Assembly: GCF_022179405.1 (NCBI RefSeq)
Contig: NZ_BPQT01000037.1
Coordinates: 62,001 to 126,000 of the forward strand
From: Methylobacterium marchantiae
Lineage (GTDB): Bacteria; Pseudomonadota; Alphaproteobacteria; Rhizobiales; Beijerinckiaceae
Reading direction: 5' to 3'
DNA length: 64,000 bases
Shown here: one piece after another, positions 16,029 to 25,076 of the stretch
Position numbering within the stretch: the stretch's first letter is position 1
Layout of the letters: each line of letters begins with the position of its first letter
Made by a program: the position numbers and the translations under genes
The notes under the pieces: model-generated
Databases searched by the model: none
What the model saw: only the letters and a program-made list of their open reading frames with translations
Told to the model about the DNA's origin: nothing

Positions 16029-17384
16029 ATGACCTTACCCGTCTCCGTACTGCCCCCGGCGAAAGCCGCGCCCAAGATCGCGCCCAAGATCTCGTTCGTC
16101 TCGCTGGGCTGCCCCAAGGCGCTGGTGGATTCCGAGCGCATCCTCACGCATCTGCGCGCGGAGGGCTACGAGCTCGCCCGCCGGCACGACGGGGCGGATG
16201 TGGTCATCGTCAACACCTGCGGCTTCCTCGATTCGGCCAAGGCCGAGTCGCTCTCCGCCATCGGCGAGGCCATGGCCGAGAACGGCCGGGTCATCGTCAC
16301 CGGCTGCATGGGCGCCCAGCCCGACGAGATCCGCGAGAAATACCCGAACCTCCTCGCCGTCACCGGACCGCAGGCCTACGAATCGGTGGTGGCGGCGGTC
16401 CACGAGGCGGTGCCGCCGGCCCACGACCCGTTCCTCGATCTGGTGCCGCCGCAGGGGGTGAAGCTCACCCCGCGCCACTACGCCTATCTGAAGATTTCCG
16501 AGGGCTGCAACAACCGCTGCACCTTCTGCATCATCCCGTCGTTGCGCGGCGACCTCGTCAGCCGGCCGGCCGGCGACGTGTTGCGCGAGGCCGAGAAGCT
16601 GGTCAAGGCAGGCGTCAAGGAACTGCTCGTCGTCTCGCAGGATACCAGCGCCTACGGCGTCGACATCCGCTACGCCACGAGCCCCTGGCGCGATCGCGAG
16701 GTGCGGGCGAAGTTCTACGACCTCTCCGCCGAACTCGGCGAGCTCGGCGCCTGGGTGCGGATGCACTACGTCTACCCCTACCCGCACGTGGACGAGGTCA
16801 TCCCGCTGATGGCCGAGGGCAAGATCCTGCCCTATCTCGACATGCCGCTGCAGCACGCCAGCCCGTCCGTGCTCAAGCGCATGCGCCGGCCGGGCAATCA
16901 GGAGAAGCAGCTGGAGCGCATCCGGCGCTGGCGCGAGATCTGCCCGGATCTCGCCATCCGCTCGACCTTCATCGTCGGCTTCCCCGGCGAGACCGAGGCT
17001 GAGTTCGAAGAGCTGCTGACCTGGATCGGGCAAGCCAAGCTCGAGCGCGTCGGCTGTTTCGAATACGAGCCCGTGGGCGGTGCGGTGGCCAACGGCCTCG
17101 GCGACCTCGTCCCGCCGGAGGTCAAGGCCGAGCGCAAGCGCCGCTTCATGGAGGCGCAGCAGGGCGTCTCGATCCGCCTGCAGAAGGCGCGCGTGGGCAA
17201 GCGACTGCCCGTCATCATCGACGAGGCCAACGGCACCGTCGCCAAGGGCCGCTCGAAATACGACGCGCCCGAGATCGACGGCAACGTCCACGTCACCTCG
17301 CGCCGGCCGCTCCGGGTCGGCGACATCGTCACCGTGAAGATCGAGCGCGCCGATGCGTACGATCTCTACGGCAGTGCGGTGTGA
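16029..17384 (+). CDS. rimO: Ribosomal protein S12 methylthiotransferase RimO
   Basis: 451-residue radical-SAM methylthiotransferase that modifies the conserved aspartate of ribosomal protein S12. The N-terminal UPF0004 domain supplies three cysteines ([29 protein letters not shown]). The radical-SAM cluster is [16 protein letters not shown], and [15 protein letters not shown] and [11 protein letters not shown] follow. The C-terminal region ([17 protein letters not shown]) is the TRAM RNA-binding domain. Length and motifs are complete. It is transcribed alone, divergent from pabB and convergent with pncA. Confidence 0.95.
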   Translation: MTLPVSVLPPAKAAPKIAPKISFVSLGCPKALVDSERILTHLRAEGYELARRHDGADVVIVNTCGFLDSAKAESLSAIGEAMAENGRVIVTGCMGAQPDEIREKYPNLLAVTGPQAYESVVAAVHEAVPPAHDPFLDLVPPQGVKLTPRHYAYLKISEGCNNRCTFCIIPSLRGDLVSRPAGDVLREAEKLVKAGVKELLVVSQDTSAYGVDIRYATSPWRDREVRAKFYDLSAELGELGAWVRMHYVYPYPHVDEVIPLMAEGKILPYLDMPLQHASPSVLKRMRRPGNQEKQLERIRRWREICPDLAIRSTFIVGFPGETEAEFEELLTWIGQAKLERVGCFEYEPVGGAVANGLGDLVPPEVKAERKRRFMEAQQGVSIRLQKARVGKRLPVIIDEANGTVAKGRSKYDAPEIDGNVHVTSRRPLRVGDIVTVKIERADAYDLYGSAV

Positions 17385-17421
17385 GATGCGGGCTGGTTCC
17401 CGTTAGCCGGGCCTGAGCGGG

Positions 17422-18048
17422 TCAGCCGATCTCGCCGCTGACCGTCCGCCCGATCCCGTTCTCCCGCATGGTCGCCCAGGCCCGCTCCACCGACCCGTCG
17501 AGATCGATGCCCCGCACGGCATCCTCGATGACGGTCACGGCGAAGCCCGCCTCGCGAGCGTCGAGGGCCGTCCACAGCACGCAGTAATCGGTGGCGAGGC
17601 CCACGAGATGGAGATGCGCGAAGCCGCGCTCGCGCAGGTAGCCGTCGAGCCCCGTTCGCGTATTCCGGTCGGCTTCCAGGAAGGCCGAATAGCTGTCGGT
17701 ATGGGCATGATAGCCCTTGCGCATCACCAACTCGGCCCAGTCGGCGTGAAGCCCGGCCGAGAGCCGCGCACCGTGCGAGCCCTGGACGCAATGGTCCGGC
17801 CAGAGGACCTGGCGGCCGTAATCGAGCTCCACGCTCTCGAAGGGCGCCTTTCCCTCATGGCTGGAGGCGAAGGAGATGTGGCCGGCCGGATGCCAGTCCT
17901 GGGTCAGGACCACGTGCGGGAACCGGGCGGCGAGGCGGTTGATCGGGTCGATCACCGCATGGCCGTCCGGCACCGCGAGCGCACCGCCGGGCAGGAAGTC
18001 GTTCTGGACGTCGACCACGAGGAGAAGGTCGCGCTCACCTGGGATCAT
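17422..18048 (-). CDS. pncA: Nicotinamidase (pyrazinamidase)
   Basis: 208-residue isochorismatase-fold amidase that converts nicotinamide to nicotinate in NAD salvage. Catalytic triad positions are visible: Asp in LLLVVDVQNDFLPGG, Lys in VMRKGYHAHTDSYSAF, and Cys in LVGLATDYCVLWTAL. Metal ligands are in LTQDWHPAGHISFAS. The ATG at 18048 is used; the extra 13 codons upstream cover the tandem repeat region. Downstream of the quinone oxidoreductase gene on the same strand, 67 bp apart. Confidence 0.92.
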   Translation of the reverse strand: MIPGERDLLLVVDVQNDFLPGGALAVPDGHAVIDPINRLAARFPHVVLTQDWHPAGHISFASSHEGKAPFESVELDYGRQVLWPDHCVQGSHGARLSAGLHADWAELVMRKGYHAHTDSYSAFLEADRNTRTGLDGYLRERGFAHLHLVGLATDYCVLWTALDAREAGFAVTVIEDAVRGIDLDGSVERAWATMRENGIGRTVSGEIG

Positions 18049-18080
18049 CGTCCTCGTCTTCCTGTCGTCATGTGATCCAA

Positions 18081-18128
18081 GGATCACCGTAGCCTGGGAT
18101 CACCGTATCCCGGGATCACGGGATCATG
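18081..18128 (+). repeat. Three tandem 16-bp units (GGATCACCGTA...)
   Basis: Units begin at 18081, 18097 and 18113: GGATCACCGTAGCCTG, GGATCACCGTATCCCG and GGATCACGGGATCATG. The third unit contains the stop codon and last residues of the oxidoreductase gene. The array fills most of the gap between that gene and pncA. Confidence 0.8.
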
Positions 18129-19090
18129 ACGGTGGCACCGGTGGTCTGGCGTCCGGCGAGGTCCTTATGCACCTGTACCGCATCGGCGAGCCTGGCCTTG
18201 GCATGGACGGGGATCTTCACCGCGCCGCTCGCCACCACCCCGAACAGGTTCTCGGCCATGGAATCGAGGGTCGACCGCGTCCCGGCATGGGCGAAGAGCG
18301 AGGGCCTCGTGGCGAAGAGCGAGCCTTTCTGGCCGAGCAGCGCGATGTTGAAGTTCTCCACGGGGCCGGAGGCGGAGCCGAAGCTCACGAACATGCCGAG
18401 GGGGCTGATGCAGTCGAGGGAGGCGGGGAAGGTGTCCTTTCCGACGCCGTCATAGACGACGCGCACGCCCCGGCCGCCGGTGATCTCCTTCACCCGCGCG
18501 GCGAAATCCTCGTCGCGGTAGAGGATGACGTGGTCGCAGCCATTGGCCTTGGCGAGCTCGGCCTTCTCGGCCGATCCCACCGTGCCGATGACGGTGGCGC
18601 CGATCTGCTTGGCCCATTGGCAGGCGATGAGACCGACGCCGCCGGCGGCGGCATGGAACAGGATCGTGTCGCCCGGCTTCACCGCACAGGTCCGGTGCAG
18701 CAGGTACTCGGCGGTGAGGCCCTTCAGCATCATGGCCGCCGCGGTGGCATCCTCCACCCCGTCGGCGAGATGCACGGCGGCGCTCGCGTTGATGACCACC
18801 TCCTCGGCATAGGTGCCGGCGGCCGAGCCGTAGGCCACGCGCTCGCCGACCCGGAAGCCGGTGACGCCCTCGCCGATGGCGGTGACTTCCCCGGCGCCCT
18901 CGTTACCGGGGGTGAAGGGCAGCTGCGGCGCCTTGTAGGCGCCCGAGCGGAAGTAGATGTCGATGAAGTTGACGCCGATCGCCGTCTGGCGGACGCGGAT
19001 CTGGTCGGGCCCGGGCTCGCCGAGCGCCACCTCCTCGTAGCGCATCACCTCGGGCTCGCCGTATTCGTAGACCCGGATCGCCTTGGGCAT
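18116..19090 (-). CDS. NADPH:quinone oxidoreductase (zeta-crystallin type)
   Basis: 324-residue medium-chain dehydrogenase/reductase without structural zinc, of the QorA type, reducing quinones with NADPH. Visible: IRVYEYGEPEVMRYEEV at the N-terminus, TAIGVNFIDIYFRSG, PFTPGNEGAGEV, the nucleotide-binding AAAGGVGLIACQWAKQIGA and VVYDGVGKDTF. The ATG at 19090 has GAGGAG about 8 bases upstream. The natural quinone is unknown. Its 3' end runs into a 16-bp tandem repeat before pncA. Confidence 0.9.
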   Translation of the reverse strand: MPKAIRVYEYGEPEVMRYEEVALGEPGPDQIRVRQTAIGVNFIDIYFRSGAYKAPQLPFTPGNEGAGEVTAIGEGVTGFRVGERVAYGSAAGTYAEEVVINASAAVHLADGVEDATAAAMMLKGLTAEYLLHRTCAVKPGDTILFHAAAGGVGLIACQWAKQIGATVIGTVGSAEKAELAKANGCDHVILYRDEDFAARVKEITGGRGVRVVYDGVGKDTFPASLDCISPLGMFVSFGSASGPVENFNIALLGQKGSLFATRPSLFAHAGTRSTLDSMAENLFGVVASGAVKIPVHAKARLADAVQVHKDLAGRQTTGATVMIP

Positions 19091-19412
19091 CGTCGTCACT
19101 CCTCGCCTGTTCGATGGACGCGACATAAGCCGCCTCCGGCGAGGAGCAAGCCCGGCTCCGGCGATCCTGTACATGGGATGCCGGCATGTCTCTCGTGCAC
19201 GCCACTCTCATGCACGCCCGCAGGCGATCACGGGCGGCCGGGTACACTTTGTCCCGATCAGACCGCCTCGTCGGGTTACAATCGAAGACGTGATTCGTCC
19301 TCGGAATGAATCGTGCGCACGGGCTGTCGCACATCCGCGCCCGATTTGTGCTTAGGAAGCGTGGCAGTGCCGTCCTTCGGGCATTCGCCTGGAGAATGAC
19401 GAAAAGCGGCTC
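19091..19412. other. Intergenic region upstream of the oxidoreductase gene
   Basis: About 320 bp between the quinone oxidoreductase start and a small plus-strand gene. It must carry the promoter of the oxidoreductase. No convincing operator, hairpin terminator or further gene was seen; there is a short direct repeat of TGCACGCC around 19195-19220. Confidence 0.4.
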
Positions 19413-19625
19413 ATGGAAGAGATCGTCTGGATCAGGCCCGCCGATTACGACCCGTCCGTCACGGCGGGGCTCGTGTTCCAGCCGGAACCCCACCTCCCCG
19501 CCTTCCAGGTGCTGGCCCGCCGCCGTGTGGTGATGATGTTCAATGCCGGCCCGACCTGGGAGATCAGGCCGTTCACGCAGCTCACCCTGCGGATCGTCGA
19601 GGATGAGGACGACACCTGGGGGTAA
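19413..19625 (+). CDS. Small hypothetical protein (70 aa)
   Basis: 70-residue soluble protein with no recognised domain; it opens MEEIVWIRPADYDPSV and ends IVEDEDDTWG. Even distribution of charged and hydrophobic residues and a compact beta-like pattern (RRRVVMMFNAGPTWEI, LTLRIVEDED) make a real gene plausible. There is only a weak GGAG far upstream (about 20 bases). It converges on a 32-residue membrane ORF whose stop is 4 bp away. Confidence 0.45.
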   Translation: MEEIVWIRPADYDPSVTAGLVFQPEPHLPAFQVLARRRVVMMFNAGPTWEIRPFTQLTLRIVEDEDDTWG

Positions 19626-19629
19626 TGTC

Positions 19630-19728
19630 TCACGGGATGCGGGACAGGTCCCGATCGCGCCGGATCGCCAGAAGATCGAGGATCGCGAGAACGAGCCAGG
19701 GTCCTGCGATCCCGATGAAGAATGCCAT
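19630..19728 (-). CDS. Very small membrane protein (32 aa)
   Basis: A short gene: start ATG 19728, stop TGA at 19630. It is preceded by a strong GGAGAGG ribosome-binding site with a 5-base spacer. The product has a single transmembrane helix (MAFFIGIAGPWLVLAILDLL) followed by a basic tail (AIRRDRDLSRIP), a charge pattern giving N-out/C-in topology. Such single-span miniproteins often attach to larger membrane complexes. There is no name or homologue that can be stated from sequence alone. Confidence 0.5.
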   Translation of the reverse strand: MAFFIGIAGPWLVLAILDLLAIRRDRDLSRIP

Positions 19729-19845
19729 GGCGACCTCTCCTGTCCCGGCGATCATTCCGCGTCGCCGGGTGGAACGATAGGGCAGGTCTCGGCGTCCGGC
19801 AAACGGCGCGTGCGAGCCCGCCCCTGTCCTGCCCTCAACCGCCGC

Positions 19846-20570
19846 TCAGGGCCGTCCGGCGGCGTCCAGGATGAGTCGCGCGATGATGTCGGGCTGGGAG
19901 ATCAGCGACAGGTGGCTCGCCTTCACCTCGATCGTCGTAGCGCCCATTCGCTTCGCCATGAAGCGTTCGAGATCGGGATCGATCGTCCGGTCTTCGGTGG
20001 AGACGGCGTAGAAGCTCGGCTTCGACCCCCAGGCCGCCTGGGTTGTCCTGCCGGCGAGCAGTGCTTTCGCGAAGGGCTGCTGCACGGCGTAGAGCACCTT
20101 CGCCTTCGCCTCGGGGAGGTCGCCGGCGAAGTCGCGCAGGAAGGCCGCCTCGCCGAGGCGCCCGTACTCGCCGTCGAAGACGATGCCGGCGCCCGTGCCG
20201 CCACGTAGACGAGGGCGGTCACTCTCGGGTCGATGCCGGCTTCGCTGACGATCATGCCGGCGAAGGAATGGCCGACGAGCACCGTCGGGCCGTCCTGCTG
20301 CGCCAGCACCCGCCGCACCGAGGCCACCGCCTCGTCGAGACTGGTCAGCGGGTTCTGCACGGAGGTGACCGTGAGACCTGCCGCCTGCAGCCGCGCGATG
20401 ACCTCGGACCAGCACAACCCGTCGGCGAACAGCCCGTGCACGAGGACCACGTTGCGCGCCACCGGAGGGGATGGTGAAGGGGCTGCCGGAGCAGCCGCCA
20501 TGGCCGCGTCCCGCACGAGGGGGATCGCGGCACCGGCGGCGATGAGCGTCAGGAAGGTTCGACGATCCAT
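19846..20570 (-). pseudogene. Alpha/beta hydrolase with Tat-type signal, frameshifted
   Basis: Two overlapping frames together make one esterase-like alpha/beta hydrolase. The first frame starts at 20570 with a Tat-type signal (MDRRTFLTLIAAGAAIPLV) and includes LVHGLFADGLCWSEVI and the nucleophile elbow VLVGHSFAGMIVSEAG, up to VTALVYVAARAP. Near 20195-20205 homology jumps to a second frame, GIVFDGEYGRLGEAAFLRDF... It ends with the catalytic-His region IEVKASHLSLISQPD and the stop at 19846. A single-base indel would restore the roughly 240-residue protein. Either a decayed gene or a sequencing error; the intact Ser and His motifs suggest a recent event. Confidence 0.8.
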
Positions 20571-20665
20571 CGGAGGGCTCCTATTATGTCTGATGTCCCG
20601 GCATTGATCGCCTCCCAGAGGGGAAAATCCAGCATTCCTGAGACCAGGACGCCGCTGGCCGCGCC

Positions 20666-22057
20666 TCACACAAGCCCGGTCAGGTAGTAGACCCCGATCA
20701 CGAGAAACACCGCGCTCGTCTTGAGCACGGTGATCGCGAAGATGTCGGCATAGGCCTGGCGGTGGGTGAGGCCGGTCACCGAGAGCAGGGTGATGACGGC
20801 GCCGTTATGGGGCAGCGTATCCATGCCGCCGCTCGCCATGGCGGCCACCCGGTGCAGCACCTCCATGGGGATATCGGCCGCCTGCGCCGCCGCGATGAAG
20901 GTGGAGGACATGGCGGCGAGCGCGATGCTGAGCCCCCCGGAGGCTGAGCCGGTGATGCCCGCCAGAGCCGTCACGGTCACCGCCTCGTTCACCAGCGGGT
21001 CGGGGATGGCGGAGAGCGCCTCGCGGATGACGATGAATCCCGGCAGGGCCGCGATGACGGCGCCGAACCCGTACTCGGAGGCCGTGTTCATGGCCGCCAG
21101 CAGCGAGCCCGCCACCGCCGCGCGGCTGCCCTCGGCGAAGCTCTTCGAGACCGGCCTCCAGGCGAAGACGAAGACCATGAGGATGCCGGCGAGCAGAGCC
21201 AGCTCCACCGCCCAGATCGCGGTGACGGAGGAGAGGGTGGTGACGATCGGCTTGTCGAGGCCCGCCAGCATGGTCTCGGTCTTCGCCCCGTAGAGGTGCG
21301 GGATGAGCGCGGTGAAGGCGAGGTTCGCGATCCCGACCACGAGGAGCGGCAGCAGCGCCACCAGGGGATGGGCCAGGGACTCCTCGGCGACGGGGGCCGG
21401 CTCGTTGCTGTGGCCGCTGCCGTAGCCTTCGCCCCTGGCCTTGGCCGCGGCGATGCGGCGGTCGAGATAGGTCACGCCGACGACGAGGATGAAGGCGGCG
21501 CCGATCAGCCCGAGCCAGGGGGCGGCCCAGGTATTGGTGCCGAAGAAGGTGGTGGGGATGATGTTCTGGATCTGCGGCGTGCCGGGCAACGCGTCCATCG
21601 TGTAGGAGAAGGCGCCGAGCGCGATGGTGCCGGGGATGAGGCGCTTGGGGATGTCGCTCAGCCGGAAGGCTTCCGCCGCGAAGGGATAGACCGCGAACAC
21701 CACGACGAAAAGCGAGACGCCGCCATAGGTGAGCAGGTTGCACACCAGCACGATGGAGAGCACGGCCCGGCGCGCGCCCACGAGATCGATGACCGCCGTG
21801 ACGATCGACCGCGAAAAACCTGACAGTTCGATGACCTTGCCGAAAACCGCGCCGAGCAGGAAGACCGGCAGGTACAGCTTCACGAAGCCGACCATCTTCT
21901 CCATGAACAGGCCGGAAAAGACCGGCAGCACGGCGGAGGGATCGGTGAGCAGAACGGCGAGGAGCGCCGCCACCGGGGCGAACAGGATGACGCTGAAGCC
22001 GCGATAGGCGACGAGCATCAGGAATCCGAGCGCCAGCAGCGCGATGGCGAGGCTCAT
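20666..22057 (-). CDS. GntP-family permease
   Basis: 463-residue polytopic transporter of the gluconate:H+ symporter (GntP) family, moving a sugar acid or hydroxy-carboxylate into the cell. Many hydrophobic helices are seen, with motifs LYLPVFLLGAVFGKVIELSG, YPFAAEAFRLSDIPKRLIPG and the C-terminal MASGGMDTLPHNGAVITLL. The substrate cannot be predicted from this sequence, and no sugar-acid catabolic gene is adjacent. It starts at 22057 close to a family-2 repeat. Confidence 0.88.
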   Translation of the reverse strand: MSLAIALLALGFLMLVAYRGFSVILFAPVAALLAVLLTDPSAVLPVFSGLFMEKMVGFVKLYLPVFLLGAVFGKVIELSGFSRSIVTAVIDLVGARRAVLSIVLVCNLLTYGGVSLFVVVFAVYPFAAEAFRLSDIPKRLIPGTIALGAFSYTMDALPGTPQIQNIIPTTFFGTNTWAAPWLGLIGAAFILVVGVTYLDRRIAAAKARGEGYGSGHSNEPAPVAEESLAHPLVALLPLLVVGIANLAFTALIPHLYGAKTETMLAGLDKPIVTTLSSVTAIWAVELALLAGILMVFVFAWRPVSKSFAEGSRAAVAGSLLAAMNTASEYGFGAVIAALPGFIVIREALSAIPDPLVNEAVTVTALAGITGSASGGLSIALAAMSSTFIAAAQAADIPMEVLHRVAAMASGGMDTLPHNGAVITLLSVTGLTHRQAYADIFAITVLKTSAVFLVIGVYYLTGLV

Positions 22058-22113
22058 GACGACGCTCTCATGATGGGCAACTTCCGGGCACTCGGCCCCT
22101 GTCGGGGCGCGCA

Positions 22114-22223
22114 GCCGATGCTAAGCGGGTTCGCATTGGCAAGCCAACGCTTCACCTCGCTCAGGCCTTTGGAGTGTCGCAGGTTTCGCAAAACCGGTGA
22201 CCACTTTTGCGAAACCTGCTTAG
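22114..22223 (-). repeat. Dispersed repeat, family 2, copy C
   Basis: Reads, on the minus strand, CTAAGCAGGTTTCGC onward to AACCCGCTTAGCATCGGC. It matches copy D (48483-48596) over its whole length in the opposite orientation, with few differences. It contains a perfect inverted repeat GGTTTCGCAAAA/TTTTGCGAAACC around GTGGTCACCGG. It lies between the GntP gene and the FAD-hydroxylase gene; the remainder of that 292-bp gap shows only the promoter region and ribosome-binding site of the latter. Confidence 0.88.
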
Positions 22224-22349
22224 AAGCCGCAGCGTGGCAATGCCACAGCGAGGTGACCCGGGACGGACGGCACCTATCTGAAACGTCAGCGGTCCGGTCG
22301 GCGCCGCTTTGACTGGTATGGCGAGGCGGACCTTGCCGAGGAGCGAAGC

Positions 22350-23549
22350 ATGGATTCGGCCTCTCCCCGTTTCGACGTGGCCGTCGTCGGCGCAGGCGCC
22401 GCCGGGCTCGGTCTCGCCCTGGCCCTCGCCCGCGAAGGTATCGCCACCGCCCTGGTGGGCCGCCACGCTCCCGTCGCCGATGGGCGCACGGTCGCCCTCC
22501 TCGACGGATCGGTGCGCTTCCTCGGCGCGCTCGGGGCCTGGGCGGATGTGGCGCCGCATGCCGCGCCCCTGGCCGAACTCCATATCGTCGACGACACCGG
22601 CAGCCTGTTCCGGCCGCCGCCGGCGCGGTTCGTCGCCACCGAGATCGGCCTTGATGCCTTCGGCTGGAACGTGGAGAGCGCCCGCCTGGTGGAATCTCTG
22701 CGCGCGCAGGCACGGTCGGTCCCCGGCCTGACCCTGTTCGAGAGCGATGCGGTGGGGCTCGAGCGGGATGCCGACGAAGCCAGGATCGGCCTGGAGGAGG
22801 GCACCGTCTCCGCCCGCCTCGTCGTCGGCGCGGATGGCGCGCGCTCGCGCATGCGCGATCAGGCCGGCATCGCCACGAAGGACTGGTCCTACCCGCAGGC
22901 CGCCATCACCACGCTCTTGGCCCACGAGCGTCCGCACCGGGACGTCTCCACCGAGTTCCATACCCGACAGGGGCCGTTCACCCTGGTCCCGCTCCCCGGC
23001 GGGCACCGTTCGAGTCTCGTCTGGGTCACCGGCGCGGGAGCGGCACGGCGCCTCGCCGACCTCCCCGATGCCGATCTCGCTTGCGCCATCGAGGGCCAGG
23101 CCCAGTCCATGCTCGGCGCCATCCGCATCGACGGGCCGCGCGGGCTCGTGCCCATGCGCGGCCTCTCCGTCGCCTCTCCCGTGGGGGCCCGGGTGGCGCT
23201 CATCGGCGAGGCGGCGCACGCCTTCCCGCCCATCGGCGCGCAGGGGCTCAATCTCGGCCTCCGCGATGCGGCGGCTTTGCGCGACAGCGTGCTGGCCGCA
23301 ATCTCGGACGGTCGCGATCCGGGCTCGCGCCATGCGCTGTCGGGTTTCGCCCGGTCTCGCTCACTGGATGCCCGCCTGCGCACGGTCGCCGTGGACACGC
23401 TCAACCGCAGCCTGCTCACCTCACTCCTGCCCGTGGACGCCCTGCGCGGCCTCGGCCTGCTGGCCATGACCACGATCGGGCCGCTGCGCCGGATCGTCAT
23501 GCGCGAGGGTGTGCTGCCGCGTCTCGGCGCACCGTCCCTGATGCGGTAG
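22350..23549 (+). CDS. UbiH/UbiF/Coq6-family FAD-dependent hydroxylase
   Basis: 399-residue class A flavin monooxygenase of the ubiquinone-ring hydroxylase family. It starts with a Rossmann motif (VAVVGAGAAGLGLALALA). It has the GADGARSRMRDQAG segment of the DG motif and the second FAD motif ALIGEAAHAFPPIGAQGLNL followed by GLRDAAAL, all complete. It most likely hydroxylates a ubiquinone precursor in the membrane; which ring carbon is not predictable. The ATG at 22350 has GAGGAG upstream. It stands alone between a repeat and the convergent patatin gene. Confidence 0.88.
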   Translation: MDSASPRFDVAVVGAGAAGLGLALALAREGIATALVGRHAPVADGRTVALLDGSVRFLGALGAWADVAPHAAPLAELHIVDDTGSLFRPPPARFVATEIGLDAFGWNVESARLVESLRAQARSVPGLTLFESDAVGLERDADEARIGLEEGTVSARLVVGADGARSRMRDQAGIATKDWSYPQAAITTLLAHERPHRDVSTEFHTRQGPFTLVPLPGGHRSSLVWVTGAGAARRLADLPDADLACAIEGQAQSMLGAIRIDGPRGLVPMRGLSVASPVGARVALIGEAAHAFPPIGAQGLNLGLRDAAALRDSVLAAISDGRDPGSRHALSGFARSRSLDARLRTVAVDTLNRSLLTSLLPVDALRGLGLLAMTTIGPLRRIVMREGVLPRLGAPSLMR

Positions 23550-23573
23550 GAGCTTGCCCTGATGCGGTGAGGA

Positions 23574-24851
23574 TCAGCGCCGGGCGAGGCTCCTGGGCGC
23601 CTCCGCCGATCCGAAGCGGTCACCCGCCGAGCCGGTGGGGATCGAGGCGGCGGGCGTCCCCCGGACGAAGGCGGTGCCGTCGCGCCCGAGGCGCTCGCCA
23701 TGGGCGAACAGGGCCTTCATGTAGTCCTGGTCGAAGGGCGCCGAGGTGGTGCGGGTGAAACGGTCGTCGATCTGCGCCACGTCGAGGTCGAGGCCGTTGC
23801 GCTCGGCGAAGCTCTTCGTCAGGGCGAGCGCCGCGCGGGTCTGGGCCTTGATCGCGGCGGACATCGAGCGGCCGAGCACGCTCAGGGTCGTGCGGCTGGC
23901 CATCTGGAAGTCGGGCGTCACCGTGTTGTTGACGACGAGATAGATCGTGCTCGCCGGCAGCCTCACATCGGCCTTGCCGAGGATCGCCGCTTCCGGCGCC
24001 AGGTAGAACGGCGCCGTGGTGCCGCCATCAGCATGCATCTCCTGGAAATGCTTTCCGTCCGGGCCGACCGCGTCGATCATGACGGGAGGGAACACGCCCG
24101 GCACCGCCGAGGAGGCGAGGATGATCGAGCGGAACAGGTCTAGCGCTTTGGGGCCGCCCTGCGAGGCGATGGCGCCCATGTCCCACAGGACCGGGCGCTC
24201 GCTGTCCACCGCATTGGTCGCCACCAGCAGGCGCCGTCCCCTGGCATGCTCGGCGGCGATGTCGGCGAGGAGCTGTCCCGTCACCATCCGATCGATCCGG
24301 CGCTTGAGCGGCCAGGTATCGGTGAGGGCCTCGTTGGTGCCGCCGAACTCGAACACGTCGGCGGCGGAGATCTCGGTATAGGCCCGCGCCAGCGTCGCAT
24401 CCGCGCCGGAGCCGAGGAAAGCGAAGGGCGCGATCATCGCCCCCGTGCTGACGCCGGTGATGATTCCGAAATCGGGCCGGTTGCCGGCCTTCGACCAGCC
24501 GTTCAGGAGGCCGGCGGCGAAGGCGCCGTTCTCGCCGCCGCCGGACAGGACCAGCCATGGGCCGGACGCGGCGCTCGCATCGTCGATGAGGGCCTGGAAC
24601 GCCTTGGTGTCGTCCGCCGCGATCCGGAGATGGCCCTTGAGCCCGTCGGGGCGGGCCTCGGCCGCATCGCCGGCCGTGAAGGGCGTGCGCTCGGAGGGTT
24701 TTCCCGCGGGTGCCTTGACCGGGCTGGATTTCGGGGGGGCGCTCGCATGAGCTGCCGAGGAGGGAGCGGCCTCGCCCGGCACGGTGATTCCGAGCATGGC
24801 GATCATGCCGGCGGCGTACAGGAGCCCGTGTCGGGTGGATGATCCGGACAT
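23574..24851 (-). CDS. Patatin-like phospholipase, exported
   Basis: 425-residue patatin-family acyl hydrolase. An N-terminal hydrophobic segment (LLYAAGMIAMLGITVPGEA) looks like a signal peptide and is followed by a low-complexity Ala/Pro/Ser linker. Catalytic features: oxyanion glycine loop LSGGGENGAFAAGLLNGW, nucleophile elbow GVSTGAMIAPFAF (Ser), and the partner Asp in MHADGGTTAPFYL. Probably a periplasmic or outer-membrane lipase; the substrate is unknown. Divergent from the CoA-ester lyase gene. That gap contains a GAACCC/GGGTTC hairpin at about 24897-24921. Confidence 0.88.
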   Translation of the reverse strand: MSGSSTRHGLLYAAGMIAMLGITVPGEAAPSSAAHASAPPKSSPVKAPAGKPSERTPFTAGDAAEARPDGLKGHLRIAADDTKAFQALIDDASAASGPWLVLSGGGENGAFAAGLLNGWSKAGNRPDFGIITGVSTGAMIAPFAFLGSGADATLARAYTEISAADVFEFGGTNEALTDTWPLKRRIDRMVTGQLLADIAAEHARGRRLLVATNAVDSERPVLWDMGAIASQGGPKALDLFRSIILASSAVPGVFPPVMIDAVGPDGKHFQEMHADGGTTAPFYLAPEAAILGKADVRLPASTIYLVVNNTVTPDFQMASRTTLSVLGRSMSAAIKAQTRAALALTKSFAERNGLDLDVAQIDDRFTRTTSAPFDQDYMKALFAHGERLGRDGTAFVRGTPAASIPTGSAGDRFGSAEAPRSLARR

Positions 24852-25076
24852 GGCACGTGTCCTTGGTAGTTCTCGAAACGCCCGCCTCTACTGCGAGAAC
24901 CCGACGGCTTTTGCCGGGTTCCTCCCTGCATTCCCCATGAGGTCCACCAACATGCGCCAGCGCACGCGGTTGGGGAAGTGGTCTTCTGCGAAACCGCGCT
25001 TTACGCGACCGGTAACCTTGACTACCCGCTTCAGCGGATAATCCCGCACGCCACGAGAGCCGGAGCCCGAGACCCG

